This document shows, piece by piece, positions 41,798 to 50,691 of a stretch of DNA of 64,000 nucleotides. The DNA is from Acidobacteriota bacterium (GTDB taxonomy: Bacteria; Acidobacteriota; Terriglobia; Bryobacterales; Bryobacteraceae), in NCBI GenBank assembly GCA_017307505.1, contig JAFKEE010000025.1, positions 62,001 to 126,000 of the forward strand, in the 5' to 3' direction. Below the pieces are notes generated by a model, which had not been told where the DNA came from, did not search any database, and saw only the letters and a list, made by a program, of their open reading frames with translations. Positions within the stretch are counted from its first letter, which is position 1. Each line of letters opens with the position of its first letter. A program made the translations under genes and the position numbers.

Positions 41798-43216
41798 TCA
41801 GGCGAAGGCGCTCGCCGCCTCCGCGACGGTGATGGCGGCTGCGCGAACCGGGATCGGTCTGCGCTCGACGACCTTGTCTTCCTCAAGAATCTCCCCGGGC
41901 TTGGGCGAATTGTAGGTCATGGGCGACACACGATTTTCCAGGATGGCGTCCTTAAAATCCTGCATCCCCTCGCCAACAGCGACAATGCGTAGCCCATCGT
42001 GGCGGAGGTGGCGGCGAATGGCGGAGTTCACGTCTTCCAGCGTGAGTTGGGACAGGCCGGCCCGCACATAGTCGGGGTAAGCCGGAATGCCGTAATAGGT
42101 GCTGTCCACCGCGTAGCCCAGCTCCTCGGATTTCGTCTTCAGCAGCAGGTTGACGTACTTCGAGAGGAAGCTGCGGGCGCGTTGGAACTCCTCCTGCGTC
42201 AGGCCATCCGTGACGAAGCGTTCCAGTTCGTGCAGGGCCAGGCGCAGGGCAAAGAGGGACTGCTCGCGGTCGACGGGACGGATCCAGAGCTGGAAGATGT
42301 CGTTGGCGCGGGCATGGTTCGGACTGGGCTGGAGCGTGTACATGCCTCCAGGAAAGTACTCGATGTAGGCGTAGTCGCCGTAGTTGAGGCCGCGGTACTG
42401 CCGCATGCGCGTGAAGAGACGGCCGCTGCTCATGCGGTGCTGGCCCAGGGCGGATGTCGCCAGCAGGAGGGCCGGGTAGTCAGGATGGCCGCGGCGCACG
42501 GCGATGGGGAATCCCAGCGAGATGGCGACGCCGCGGGCGGGCTTTTCGAGCAGGTAGAGTTCCGTCTCGGACACAGGCGGAGCGGGCGGGATTTCCACGG
42601 CGGCTCGTGCCCGGAGAGGCAGAACAGAGAAGTCCTTGCGGAGGCGCTGTTCGAACCCATCGGGATAGCCCCCGCCGAGGGCGATGATCAGGTTGGAGGA
42701 AGCGAATTCGGCCAGATAGAAGGCTTTGAGCTGGTCGAGGGTCAGCGACTGCAGGGAGGAGACCGTGCCGGCGTCGTGACGCTCGTAGGGGTGGCCCTGG
42801 TAGATGCGCTGGTAGAGAATCTCCTTGGCGAGCTCCTCGTCATTCTGGCCGCGTAGTTCCACTTCCAGCATGTTGACGGCATCGTCGGTAAGGCGTTCGA
42901 AGTCCTCCTCGCGCCAGCCGGGGTCCAACAGCATCCCGCGGAAGATTTCGTAGAAAGCGTCGAGGTGATCGGCGTGGACTTCGGCGGTGAAGGTGATCAA
43001 TTCCTTGTCCACCTGGCACCCCACCGACACGCCCATGGGGAAGAATGCGTCGAGGATCTGCTTATACGTCAGGGTACGGCTGCCGCCGCCGGCCAACATC
43101 ATGGCGGTCATCCAGGCGACGCCGCCCTGATCCGGCGGATCCTGCGAGGCTCCGGTCTGGAAGACAATCCGGAGGCTGATGAGCGGGGTGGTGTCGGGGA
43201 GAGTGATGAACTTCAC
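41798..43216 (-). CDS. M16-family peptidase homolog lacking the zinc motif
   Basis: A 472-aa protein with the M16 fold but without the HxxEH zinc motif; the equivalent position reads WMTAMMLAGGG. The C-terminal half contains the conserved QYRGLNYGDYAYIEYFPGG and the Arg/Tyr motif region. In two-subunit M16 peptidases (PqqL/mitochondrial-processing-peptidase-like arrangements) one partner is catalytic and the other structural. It overlaps the catalytic partner by ATGA, so the two are made in equal amounts and are likely to form a heterodimer. Confidence 0.9.
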   Translation of the reverse strand: MKFITLPDTTPLISLRIVFQTGASQDPPDQGGVAWMTAMMLAGGGSRTLTYKQILDAFFPMGVSVGCQVDKELITFTAEVHADHLDAFYEIFRGMLLDPGWREEDFERLTDDAVNMLEVELRGQNDEELAKEILYQRIYQGHPYERHDAGTVSSLQSLTLDQLKAFYLAEFASSNLIIALGGGYPDGFEQRLRKDFSVLPLRARAAVEIPPAPPVSETELYLLEKPARGVAISLGFPIAVRRGHPDYPALLLATSALGQHRMSSGRLFTRMRQYRGLNYGDYAYIEYFPGGMYTLQPSPNHARANDIFQLWIRPVDREQSLFALRLALHELERFVTDGLTQEEFQRARSFLSKYVNLLLKTKSEELGYAVDSTYYGIPAYPDYVRAGLSQLTLEDVNSAIRRHLRHDGLRIVAVGEGMQDFKDAILENRVSPMTYNSPKPGEILEEDKVVERRPIPVRAAAITVAEAASAFA

Positions 43217-44493
43217 TTCGCGTCTCCATTGGCGAGCGTGACGATGGTGCGGCCGTTGGGCTGGAAGTAGCGGGCCGCTACGGATTGGAGCAACTGCGGG
43301 GTGACCTGTTCGTACAACCGGTAGAGCCGGTTGATGGTCTCCGGAGTGCGTCGCAGCGAGACGTAGTGGGCAAGCGTTGACGCGATCGCTTCGCTGTTGT
43401 CGAGACTGAGCGCGAAGCGGTAGCGGAGGTGGCTTTTCACCTTGGCCAGCAGCGACTCGTCGACAGGCGTCTCCGCAAAGCCGCGCAGCGTGGCGAGAAC
43501 GGACTCACGGACGGCCGGCACCATCGAGTCCTCCTTGACGCGGGTCATCACAGTAAACAGGTACGGGTCGACGTGATCGGAATTGCTTGCCCAGAGGAGG
43601 TCGACACTTTGATCCTCAATGACAAGCTTCTCGTAGAGCGGCGAGCTTTCCGAGAAGCCGAGGAAACTGATGAGATCGAGGGCCGCGCCATCGATGGAGT
43701 CATCGCTATAGGCGGGCGCATGGTGGGCCACAAGGAGATAGGGCAGCGTGTGGGTCGGCCAGGGGATGTGCGCTTCGCGCGGCGCGGTCTGGGCGGGCTC
43801 GGCTGTGGGCTTGCAGAGATACCGGCCGCGCTGCCAGGCGCCCCAGTGGCGCTCGACCTGCGCGCGCACTTCGGCCGGATCGACATCGCCGGCGACGATC
43901 AGCGTCGTGTATTCGGGCCGGTAGAACCGGTCGAAGAACGTGCGGCTGTAGTCGTACATCTGAGGCATGCGCTCGATGTCGCGCAGGAAGCCCATGGTGG
44001 TGTGCTTGTAGGTATGCGCGTCGAAGGCGGTGTCGCGCAGAACCTCCATGAGCTTGTTGATGGGCTCGGTGCTGTCTTTGTTGTACTCGCCGAGGACGGC
44101 CAGGGCTTCTGTCTGGAAGCCTTCCAACGGATAGTCGAGGTGCTGGAAGCGGTCGGCCTCCATGGCCAGGACGGTTTCGAAGTCTTCCTTAGTGAGGGTC
44201 GTGTGGTAGACCGTGCGGTCGTCGTCGGTATAGGCGTTGGAGGAGGCTCCGGTCTCCTGGAGCACGGCCTCATAGCGCTCCGGCGGGAAGGCGGGGGTGC
44301 CGCGGAACATCATGTGTTCGAAGAAATGGGCGAAGCCGCTGCGGCCCTCCTCCACCTCGTTGCGCGAGCCGGCCTGGACCACAATGTACAGGCTGACGAC
44401 CTGCGGGTAGGGCGCGGGCACGGTGATGAGTCTCAGACCGTTGGGGTAGTCGTGTTGGTCGTAGTCGTAGGCAAAGATCTTTGCGTCAGCCAT
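43213..44493 (-). CDS. M16-family zinc metallopeptidase, catalytic subunit
   Basis: A 426-aa protein starting at the ATG at 44493 (MADAKIFAYDYDQ); the frame is open another 64 codons upstream inside the amidase gene, but that part is of Arg/Pro-rich shadow composition. The inverted zinc motif is HFFEH (residues 56-60), with the distal Glu in VLGEYNKD. PFAM M16_C-like domain follows (DYSRTFFDRFYRPEYTTLIVAGDVD). No signal peptide is seen, so it is predicted cytoplasmic. The start lies 60 bases inside the end of the amidase gene. Confidence 0.9.
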   Translation of the reverse strand: MADAKIFAYDYDQHDYPNGLRLITVPAPYPQVVSLYIVVQAGSRNEVEEGRSGFAHFFEHMMFRGTPAFPPERYEAVLQETGASSNAYTDDDRTVYHTTLTKEDFETVLAMEADRFQHLDYPLEGFQTEALAVLGEYNKDSTEPINKLMEVLRDTAFDAHTYKHTTMGFLRDIERMPQMYDYSRTFFDRFYRPEYTTLIVAGDVDPAEVRAQVERHWGAWQRGRYLCKPTAEPAQTAPREAHIPWPTHTLPYLLVAHHAPAYSDDSIDGAALDLISFLGFSESSPLYEKLVIEDQSVDLLWASNSDHVDPYLFTVMTRVKEDSMVPAVRESVLATLRGFAETPVDESLLAKVKSHLRYRFALSLDNSEAIASTLAHYVSLRRTPETINRLYRLYEQVTPQLLQSVAARYFQPNGRTIVTLANGDAK

Positions 44494-45812
44494 CGGCTTC
44501 CTCTTGCGGTTTCGAGCCGGACACCGAAGTCCAGCAGTAATTCGTCGGTCCAGGGGGCGCCAATCAGTTGGACGCCGGCGGGCATTCCATCGGGGGTGGT
44601 GAGCATGGGGACGACCAGGGCCGGCATGCCCAGCAGATTCCAGGGTGACACGGGCCGGATGGCATCCATCAGGTCCATGGGGCACTGGCGGTGGGGGTAG
44701 GCGGTGACGCCAAAGGCTGGGGCAACGAGAACTGAGTCATTGCCCAGGAACTCGAGCAACCGGGCGCGCATACGGTCGCGTTCCAGCAGAATGCCCGCGA
44801 GCCTTGGAGCGTCGATGGTTTCCCGGGCGTAGCGGGTGAGTTCCAGGCCGGTCCAGGCGCAGTCCTCTTCCCTGCCCTTCACCATGGAGCGGATGCCGTC
44901 CGTCAGGTAGTCGACGAAAAGCAGGCGCCACAGCTCGTGAGCATTTTCGATGAGTGAAAAGGGGAACTCCTCGACCGTGTGGCCGAGGCCGCCCAGCAGC
45001 ATGGCCGCCTTCTCCGCGGCCTGCGCGCAGGCGGGTTCCGTGCGATAGCCAGTGATGACGAAGATGCGGGCGTGAGCGGAGGGCTGGGTCTGCAGCGGCA
45101 TGGGCACTGAGAATGGATCGCGTGGATCGTGGCCGGCCAGCACTTCAAACAGCAGGCGGACATCGGCGGCGGTACGGGCCATGGGTCCGGCGACGCCCAT
45201 GAAGCCGGTGGGGTGCGCGATCTCAGGCCAGTGGCCGCCGGCGCCAACGCGGCCTGGTGTGGGTTTGAGTCCGCAAATGCCGCAGAAGTGGGCCGGTTCG
45301 CGGATGGAGCCGCCGCCGTCGCTGCCGACGCCTCCGGCGGACATGCCGGAAGCGATGGCCGCGGCCTCTCCACCGCTGCTTCCCCCGCTGGTGCGGGTTT
45401 CGTCCCATGGGTGATTGGTGCGCCCGATCAGACGGTTGTCGGTCTCGTAGTAGTAAAGGAATTCCGGAGTCGAAGTCTTGCCGATGAGGATGGCGCCGGC
45501 GTCGAGCAACCGTTCCACAGCGGTGGAATGGCGCGCCGCAATGGCGTCGCCGCGCAGCAGGCTGCCGCAGTTCGTGACCCGTCCGGCGATATCGAAGGAG
45601 TCTTTCACCGTGACGGGCACTCCCGCCAGCGGACCGGAGAGCGGCTCCTTGGCCTGGGCTCGGGCCTGGTCGACATAGACTTCGATGAAGGCGTTGATGC
45701 GGGGGTTCTGGGCCTCGATGGCCTGCAGGTGGATGTTCGTGAGTTCGAGAGGGGAGATGGAGCCCTGCGCCACCGCGCCCGCCATCTCTGTGAGTCCCAG
45801 CAAATCGAACAT
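44433..45812 (-). CDS. Amidase signature family protein
   Basis: A 459-aa protein with the Ser-cisSer-Lys triad of the family: VKDSFD with Lys70, TSGGSSGGEAAAIASG with the cis-Ser near 145-146, and GSDGGGSIREPA with nucleophile Ser169 (the usual GSDTGGS reads GSDGGGS). The rest is typical (HFCGICGLKPTPGRVG, GPMARTAADV). It hydrolyses a carboxamide; the GatA role is unlikely without GatB/GatC neighbours. The last 20 codons overlap the M16 start by 61 bases and end in a low-complexity TTTTNTTTPTV tail, suggesting loss of an original stop. It is divergent from moeA, with 20 bases between starts. Confidence 0.87.
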   Translation of the reverse strand: MFDLLGLTEMAGAVAQGSISPLELTNIHLQAIEAQNPRINAFIEVYVDQARAQAKEPLSGPLAGVPVTVKDSFDIAGRVTNCGSLLRGDAIAARHSTAVERLLDAGAILIGKTSTPEFLYYYETDNRLIGRTNHPWDETRTSGGSSGGEAAAIASGMSAGGVGSDGGGSIREPAHFCGICGLKPTPGRVGAGGHWPEIAHPTGFMGVAGPMARTAADVRLLFEVLAGHDPRDPFSVPMPLQTQPSAHARIFVITGYRTEPACAQAAEKAAMLLGGLGHTVEEFPFSLIENAHELWRLLFVDYLTDGIRSMVKGREEDCAWTGLELTRYARETIDAPRLAGILLERDRMRARLLEFLGNDSVLVAPAFGVTAYPHRQCPMDLMDAIRPVSPWNLLGMPALVVPMLTTPDGMPAGVQLIGAPWTDELLLDFGVRLETARGSRWLTQRSLPTTTTNTTTPTV

Positions 45813-45832
45813 TTCAACAGGGTAGCAATTGG

Positions 45833-47047
45833 ATGGCCGCTGCTACACTGGGCATTGTGGAAGCTCTTTCGTTTGAAAAGGCCCGAAGCGAAGTGCTGGC
45901 ACGCGTACGGGCCGCGCGGATGATCCCACATCTGGAAATCCTGCCATTGGAACAGGCCGGCGGGCGCGTATTGGCCGAACCTGCGTTCGCGGATCGCGAC
46001 TACCCGCCCGAGCCGCGGTCGATGCGCGACGGCTTTGCCGTGCGGGCCGCCGACTTACCCGGCGGGTTTACGGTCGTCGGCGAAGTGCGGGCCGGGCAAC
46101 CGGCGAACTGCCGGGTGGAGCCAGGTGAAGCCGTGGAGATCATGACGGGATCGTCGGTCCCCGCCGGCGCCGATACCGTGGTCATGATCGAGCACACGAC
46201 GGTCACCGGCGACCGCATGGAGACCACGAAGGCGCTGGAGATGGGCACGAACGTGAACCCGCGAGGCCGCGATGCGATGGCGGGTGCGTTGATCCTGAAC
46301 CCCGGCTGCCGCCTGGGCTATGCGGAGATCGCACTGCTGGCCTCGATTGGTGTGGGGGAAGTGGCGGTCTTCAAACGGCCGCGAGTGGCGATCCTGGCGA
46401 CCGGCGACGAACTGGTGGAACTGGAAGTTCGACCGGAACCGCACCAGATCCGCAATTCCAACTCGTGGTCGCTGGCCGCGCAGGTGGTCCGGGCCGGAGG
46501 CGAAGCGGTGGTGCTGCCCGTGGCTCCGGATGAGTTGGAGACGACCAAGTCGTTGATCGCCGAGGGGCTGGAGTGCGACCTGCTGCTGCTGTCGGGCGGC
46601 GTCTCCGCGGGCAAATACGACCTGGTGGAGAAAGCCCTGGACAGCTTCGGCGCCGAATTCTTCTTTGACCGGGTGCTGATCCAACCGGGGCAGCCCTGTG
46701 TCTTTGGCCAGGCCCAGGGCGTCTTCTTCTTCGGCTTGCCCGGCAACCCGGCCTCGACAATGGTGTGCTTCGAGATCTTCGCCAAGGCGGCTTTGGAAGT
46801 GATCGGCGGGGTCGCGGAACCGCTGCTGCCTATGACCTGCGCACAGTTGAAGGCCCCGTTCCGGCAGAAGCCGGGGTTGACGCGGTTTTTGCCGGCGCGA
46901 TTGGACGCGGAGGGTCTGCTGACGCCGGTGGGGTGGTCGGGCTCTGGGGACATCGCGGCCGTGACGCGAGCAAACGCGTACCTGGTTTCGGATCCGGAGA
47001 AGGCGGAGTATGCAGCGGGGGAATGGATCAAGGTGATGGCGCGATGA
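45833..47047 (+). CDS. moeA: Molybdopterin molybdenumtransferase MoeA
   Basis: A 404-aa protein of normal MoeA length. Domain I has [11 protein letters not shown]; domain II has VMIEHTTV; the MPT-binding domain III has ATGDELVE and [18 protein letters not shown], and [14 protein letters not shown]. It inserts molybdate into adenylated molybdopterin. A GTG at 45857, right before LSFEKA, is an alternative start and would remove eight residues. First gene of the moeA-moaC-moaB operon, overlapping moaC by ATGA. Confidence 0.93.
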   Translation: MAAATLGIVEALSFEKARSEVLARVRAARMIPHLEILPLEQAGGRVLAEPAFADRDYPPEPRSMRDGFAVRAADLPGGFTVVGEVRAGQPANCRVEPGEAVEIMTGSSVPAGADTVVMIEHTTVTGDRMETTKALEMGTNVNPRGRDAMAGALILNPGCRLGYAEIALLASIGVGEVAVFKRPRVAILATGDELVELEVRPEPHQIRNSNSWSLAAQVVRAGGEAVVLPVAPDELETTKSLIAEGLECDLLLLSGGVSAGKYDLVEKALDSFGAEFFFDRVLIQPGQPCVFGQAQGVFFFGLPGNPASTMVCFEIFAKAALEVIGGVAEPLLPMTCAQLKAPFRQKPGLTRFLPARLDAEGLLTPVGWSGSGDIAAVTRANAYLVSDPEKAEYAAGEWIKVMAR

Positions 47048-47508
47048 AGAAGAAACTGTCGCACTACGACGAGGCGGGGGTGGCGCGCATGGTGGACGTC
47101 AGTGAAAAGACGGCCACGAAGCGCACGGCGCGGGCGCGCGGGTTTGTGCGGATGAAGGCGGCCGTCCTGAAGGCGCTGCCTGACAATCCGAAGGGGAATC
47201 CGCTGGAAGTGGCGCGAATCGCCGGCGTGATGGCCGCCAAGCGAACCCACGAGCTGATTCCACTCTGCCACCCGCTGGCGCTTTCGCATGTCGATGTAGA
47301 CGCCAAGGTGAAGAAAGAGGGAATCGCGGTAGAGGCCACCGTGTCCACGACTTCGCAAACCGGGGTGGAAATGGAGGCGCTAACCGCGGTGAGCGTGGCG
47401 GCGCTGACGATCTACGACATGACCAAGGCTCTGGATAAGTCGATCACCATCGAGCGGATCGAACTGGTGGAGAAAACAGGCGGGAAGTCGGGGCACTACA
47501 AGCGGTGA
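47044..47508 (+). CDS. moaC: Cyclic pyranopterin monophosphate synthase MoaC
   Basis: A 154-aa protein with the MoaC signatures [34 protein letters not shown] (catalytic His/Lys region) and [20 protein letters not shown]. It converts the MoaA product to cyclic pyranopterin monophosphate in molybdenum-cofactor synthesis. The ATG at 47044 overlaps the moeA stop, and the stop overlaps the next GTG start, giving tight translational coupling across the three genes. Confidence 0.94.
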   Translation: MKKKLSHYDEAGVARMVDVSEKTATKRTARARGFVRMKAAVLKALPDNPKGNPLEVARIAGVMAAKRTHELIPLCHPLALSHVDVDAKVKKEGIAVEATVSTTSQTGVEMEALTAVSVAALTIYDMTKALDKSITIERIELVEKTGGKSGHYKR

Positions 47509-48011
47509 TCCGGGCCGTCGTTCTTACCATTTCGGATTCCACGTATGCCGGTACGCGGGAAGACCTGTCAGGGCCGGAACTGGCCGGGCTGTGCGAGTCG
47601 CAGGGCTGGGCGGTGATCCACCGGCAGGCGTTGCCGGACGAAGCTGCACAGATTAGTGCGGCCCTGGTCGAGTGGAGTCCCCAGTGCGAACTGATCCTGA
47701 CGACAGGCGGCACTGGCGTGGCCACCAGGGACGTGACTCCGGAGGCCACTAAAGCCATACTGGAGAAAGAGTTACCTGGCCTGGGCGAAATGATGCGCTC
47801 AGCCGGGCTCAAGTACACGCGAAGAGCCGTTTTATCACGCGGCGTGGCAGGTACGAGGGGACGGTGTCTCATCGTAAACGTACCGGGGTCGCCCAGGGGA
47901 GCCCGGCAGTCGATGGATGCTATCTTGGATCTCGTACCCCACATTGTGGAATTATTGGCGGGCAATACCGCCCATCCCGAAGCGGGTCCAGACGAAGCGA
48001 AACGCCGGTAG
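47505..48011 (+). CDS. Molybdopterin adenylyltransferase-type protein MoaB/MogA
   Basis: A 168-aa protein starting at a GTG that overlaps the moaC stop (GTGA). It has the MoCF_biosynth pattern: [65 protein letters not shown]. It should adenylate molybdopterin before MoeA acts, or be the MoaB variant. moaA, moaD, moaE and molybdate transport genes are not in the window. Confidence 0.9.
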   Translation: MIRAVVLTISDSTYAGTREDLSGPELAGLCESQGWAVIHRQALPDEAAQISAALVEWSPQCELILTTGGTGVATRDVTPEATKAILEKELPGLGEMMRSAGLKYTRRAVLSRGVAGTRGRCLIVNVPGSPRGARQSMDAILDLVPHIVELLAGNTAHPEAGPDEAKRR

Positions 48012-48031
48012 GTCTTGAAGCATCCAATTCT

Positions 48032-49210
48032 ATGATGAGAATCGTCCTTTTGATCGCCACCATCTGTCTGCTGCCGATGTTGCCGGCGCAGACACAGACG
48101 AGGATCATGCCGGGCACTCCGGCCCCTAAGCCGCCGGAACAGGAAAAGCGAGTCGCGCCTGGAACACCAGCGCCGAAGGACGAAGGACAGAAGCCGGACG
48201 CCCAAAAAGCGGATGAAGGCGAAACGATCTTCAAAACGCAGGTTCAGGTAGTGCTGGTGCCGACGACGGTCACGGACAAGAAGGGCCATACTGTCAACGG
48301 ATTGAAGCCACAGGACTTTGTCCTGCTGGACAACGACAAGGCGCAGCAGATCAGCCGCGACGTCACGTTCCTGCCGTTGTCGATGGTTGTCTGCATCCAG
48401 CGCAGCAGCAACGTGGACATGGTGCTGCCGAAGATCAAGCAGATGGGCAACGTGATGCACGACCTGCTGATCGGCCAGGATGGCGAAGCGGCCATCATCG
48501 GCTTTGATCACCGGGTTGAGGTCCTGCAGGGGTTCACGAACGATGCGGAGAAGATCAACGCCGCCGTCGAGAAGCTGAAGCCGGGCAGCCGCACCAGCCG
48601 GTTGAACGATTCCATCCAGGAAGCCGCGCGGATGTTGCGGTCGAAGAAAGACCGGCGCAAGACGATTCTGCTGGTTTCCGAGACGATGGATCGCTCGAGC
48701 GAAGCCAAGGTGAAGGAAGTAGCCACCGAGCTGCAGCTCTACAACATCGACGTGTTTACGCTGAACATCAGCCGCATCATTACGCGGTTTGGTGAAAAGC
48801 CGGGCATTCCGCGGCCGGATCCCTTCCCCCCGGGTGCTCGTCCCTCGCCCGGCATCGCCAGCAACGATCCCACAACGCAGAGCCAGATGTATGGGACCCC
48901 GGGTTACAGTGTCGACTTCGTGCCGGTGATCCAGGAAATTTTCACGGCCACCAAGGCGATTTTTATCAAGAATCCGGCTGAGGTGTACACTCAGTTCACC
49001 GGCGGGCGTGAATATTCGTTCATGTCGCAGAAGGATTTGGAGACGGCCATCGCCGCGATTGGCTCTGAGATACGAGCGCAATACATTTTGTCTTACTCGC
49101 CCAACAACAAGATTGAGGGCGGATTCCACAAGATCCAGGTGACGGTAAACCGCCCCGGCCTCAAGGTGCGAACGCGGCCCGGCTACTGGATGGCTGGTGT
49201 TCCTAACTAA
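48032..49210 (+). CDS. Secreted VWFA-related protein (acidobacterial TIGR03436-like)
   Basis: A 392-aa protein with a signal peptide (MMRIVLLIATICLLPMLPAQ; two adjacent ATGs) and a Pro/Lys-rich linker. TVTDKKGHTVNGLKPQDFVLLDNDKAQQI is the short beta module found before acidobacterial VWFA domains. The VWFA domain follows, but the metal site DxSxS reads QRSSN after MVVCI, so metal-dependent adhesion is probably lost. The C-terminus (GGREYSFMSQKDLETAIAAI, QYILSYSPNN, HKIQVTVNRPGLKVRTRPGYW) is typical of the family. It starts 20 bases after moaB, perhaps by chance read-through of the same transcript. A strong terminator follows. Confidence 0.88.
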   Translation: MMRIVLLIATICLLPMLPAQTQTRIMPGTPAPKPPEQEKRVAPGTPAPKDEGQKPDAQKADEGETIFKTQVQVVLVPTTVTDKKGHTVNGLKPQDFVLLDNDKAQQISRDVTFLPLSMVVCIQRSSNVDMVLPKIKQMGNVMHDLLIGQDGEAAIIGFDHRVEVLQGFTNDAEKINAAVEKLKPGSRTSRLNDSIQEAARMLRSKKDRRKTILLVSETMDRSSEAKVKEVATELQLYNIDVFTLNISRIITRFGEKPGIPRPDPFPPGARPSPGIASNDPTTQSQMYGTPGYSVDFVPVIQEIFTATKAIFIKNPAEVYTQFTGGREYSFMSQKDLETAIAAIGSEIRAQYILSYSPNNKIEGGFHKIQVTVNRPGLKVRTRPGYWMAGVPN

Positions 49211-49214
49211 CGGT

Positions 49215-49408
49215 AAACAATAATCTTACGAGGCAACTACCGCCCTGCTCCGGCCGCCCCCGGAGGAGGGCGGTTCGCTTTTTGCGGTCTCCAAAAAGTC
49301 GGCCGGCCATTGGAGGAGGTAACGGCCGGCCGATAATTCGGAGGAGGAGAATCTTGTTCTCTACCGTAAGATTGTCTTGTTTTCCACAGGAACTCACGGT
49401 CTCCTGTG
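49215..49408 (+). other. Highly structured convergent intergenic region, possible small RNA
   Basis: Between the stops of two convergent genes lie nested dyads. AAACAA + AATCTTACG (49215-49230) pairs with CGTAAGATT + TTGTTT (49365-49382), enclosing a 15-bp hairpin (49239-49274), a perfect 10-bp hairpin TCGGCCGGCC / GGCCGGCCGA (49299-49333, loop 15 with GGAGGAGG) and a third GGAGGAGG at about 49340. A further hairpin CACAGGA / TCCTGTG follows (49385-49408). GGAGGAGG occurs three times (about 49262, 49312, 49340) with no gene behind it. The folding is read by eye; expression and strand are unknown. Confidence 0.4.
49239..49283 (+). terminator. Rho-independent terminator after the VWFA-type gene
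   Basis: Stem ACCGCCCTGCTCCGG / CCGGAGGAGGGCGGT (15 bp, one mismatch, 6-base loop), followed by TCGCTTTTTGC. It lies 28 bases past the plus-strand stop and is also the first hairpin of the larger structured region. Confidence 0.85.
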
Positions 49409-49440
49409 AAATTTAGGACATGTGCTTATTGTACTAGTAC

Positions 49441-50691
49441 TCACATTTCTTTGTGAAATGCAATGGCTCCGAAGCTGACGACGCTCTCGGGGTCGATGTT
49501 CCACTGTTCATAGTGGCGCAATTGCCCCACGGCTTGAGGCACGGTGCTGAGGAAGGTGTAGAACGGAGCGCTGCCACACCATTTCAGGTCGTCATGATCC
49601 GGCTGAACCCGATCCCAGAACCCGTGAGCATCGCCCGCAGCCAGTTGTTCGATCCGTTCCTTATCGCGGGCGGCGACGGCCAGCATCTCACCGGTGTGCG
49701 CCTCGGCCACCAGTTCATCGCCATACCTCCGCCCGATGTGCGCCATGTCGACACCGAGCACCCACCGCAGGCGATCGGCTTCACTGGCATAGAGTTCGCC
49801 CAGCGCACCGAAGAACTCCGCGACCCCCTCGTCTTCTTCCGGCTTCCCGCCTACGTAGAGACTGCGGGCGAACGGGCCGCAAAGGATGGGGAGTATTTTC
49901 ACATCCGGACCGTAGACGGACTGGAGGAATACGATCTGGAATTCGATGGAGTGCTCGATGGCGTGGCAGTAGTCTTCCATGCGGACGGCGCGGGGCGCCT
50001 TGGAAGCCAGGCGGTTCACGAGATCGAGATCGGTCCGGGCGGTTCCAAAGGGAGTCACAAACTGCTTGCGGGTGAGGCCGAAGGTCTCGGGCTCGCCGTA
50101 GTGGGAAGTGCCCAGGACGATAAAGGTCTTGTCGGCCAGGTCCGGCGTGAGGGCACGGTAGGCCGCGCGGTAAGAATCCCACCCGCCATCGGGGCTGACG
50201 TGAGGGGCGGCGATACCGATCAGCCCGTTGGCGGCCGCGGCCGGACTGGCGGAGACGCCCATGTTCTCGCTCATCCAGTCTGCGAGCTCAGCGGTTTCTC
50301 CGGGATAGGCTCCGTTGGCATGCGCCGCTTCGCGGATGCCCGCTTCAGCGAAAGCCCGCTGCGTCGCGGCGCGCATCTCGTCAAACCTCTCGCCTTCCAG
50401 AAAGCCCGCCTGTTCGAGTGATTCCACGAGGTGACGCTGCAACTCGCCCACACGGACGTCGCCTGTCATGTCGAGCAGGACCCGGCACATGGCGTCCTCG
50501 GTCTGCTCTCCATCGAACATGGAAAGAACCGGCACGAGGGGCGGAGGGATGATGAGCGTGACGTCGGAGTAGTGAAACGGGTCACGCATCAACAGCCCGG
50601 GCCGGTCCTCGACGGGAGAGGGCATGAAGTCGAGGTCCATGCGCAGGCGCGGTAGAGGTTTAGACACCACTCCATCATAATGAGATTTCAT
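49441..50691 (-). CDS. MEMO/AmmeMemoRadiSam system protein B family
   Basis: About 416 aa when started at the ATG at 50691, which has AGGAG 7 bases upstream; the frame is open further. The N-terminal 150 residues are family-specific; the MEMO domain follows with APHVSPDGGW, GTSHYGEPE, EHSIEFQIVFLQ, VDMAHIGRR and WCGSAPFYTFL, which match the metal-binding residues of MEMO proteins. The AMMECR1 and radical-SAM partners are not adjacent. The role is unclear. The start codon overlaps that of the divergent SDR gene in a shared CATG. Confidence 0.88.
   Translation of the reverse strand: MKSHYDGVVSKPLPRLRMDLDFMPSPVEDRPGLLMRDPFHYSDVTLIIPPPLVPVLSMFDGEQTEDAMCRVLLDMTGDVRVGELQRHLVESLEQAGFLEGERFDEMRAATQRAFAEAGIREAAHANGAYPGETAELADWMSENMGVSASPAAAANGLIGIAAPHVSPDGGWDSYRAAYRALTPDLADKTFIVLGTSHYGEPETFGLTRKQFVTPFGTARTDLDLVNRLASKAPRAVRMEDYCHAIEHSIEFQIVFLQSVYGPDVKILPILCGPFARSLYVGGKPEEDEGVAEFFGALGELYASEADRLRWVLGVDMAHIGRRYGDELVAEAHTGEMLAVAARDKERIEQLAAGDAHGFWDRVQPDHDDLKWCGSAPFYTFLSTVPQAVGQLRHYEQWNIDPESVVSFGAIAFHKEM

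Noticed and set aside
43213-44685. Extended N-terminus of the M16 catalytic subunit
   Set aside because: The extra 64 codons lie within the amidase gene and have shadow composition. Family alignment by eye begins near MADAKIF.
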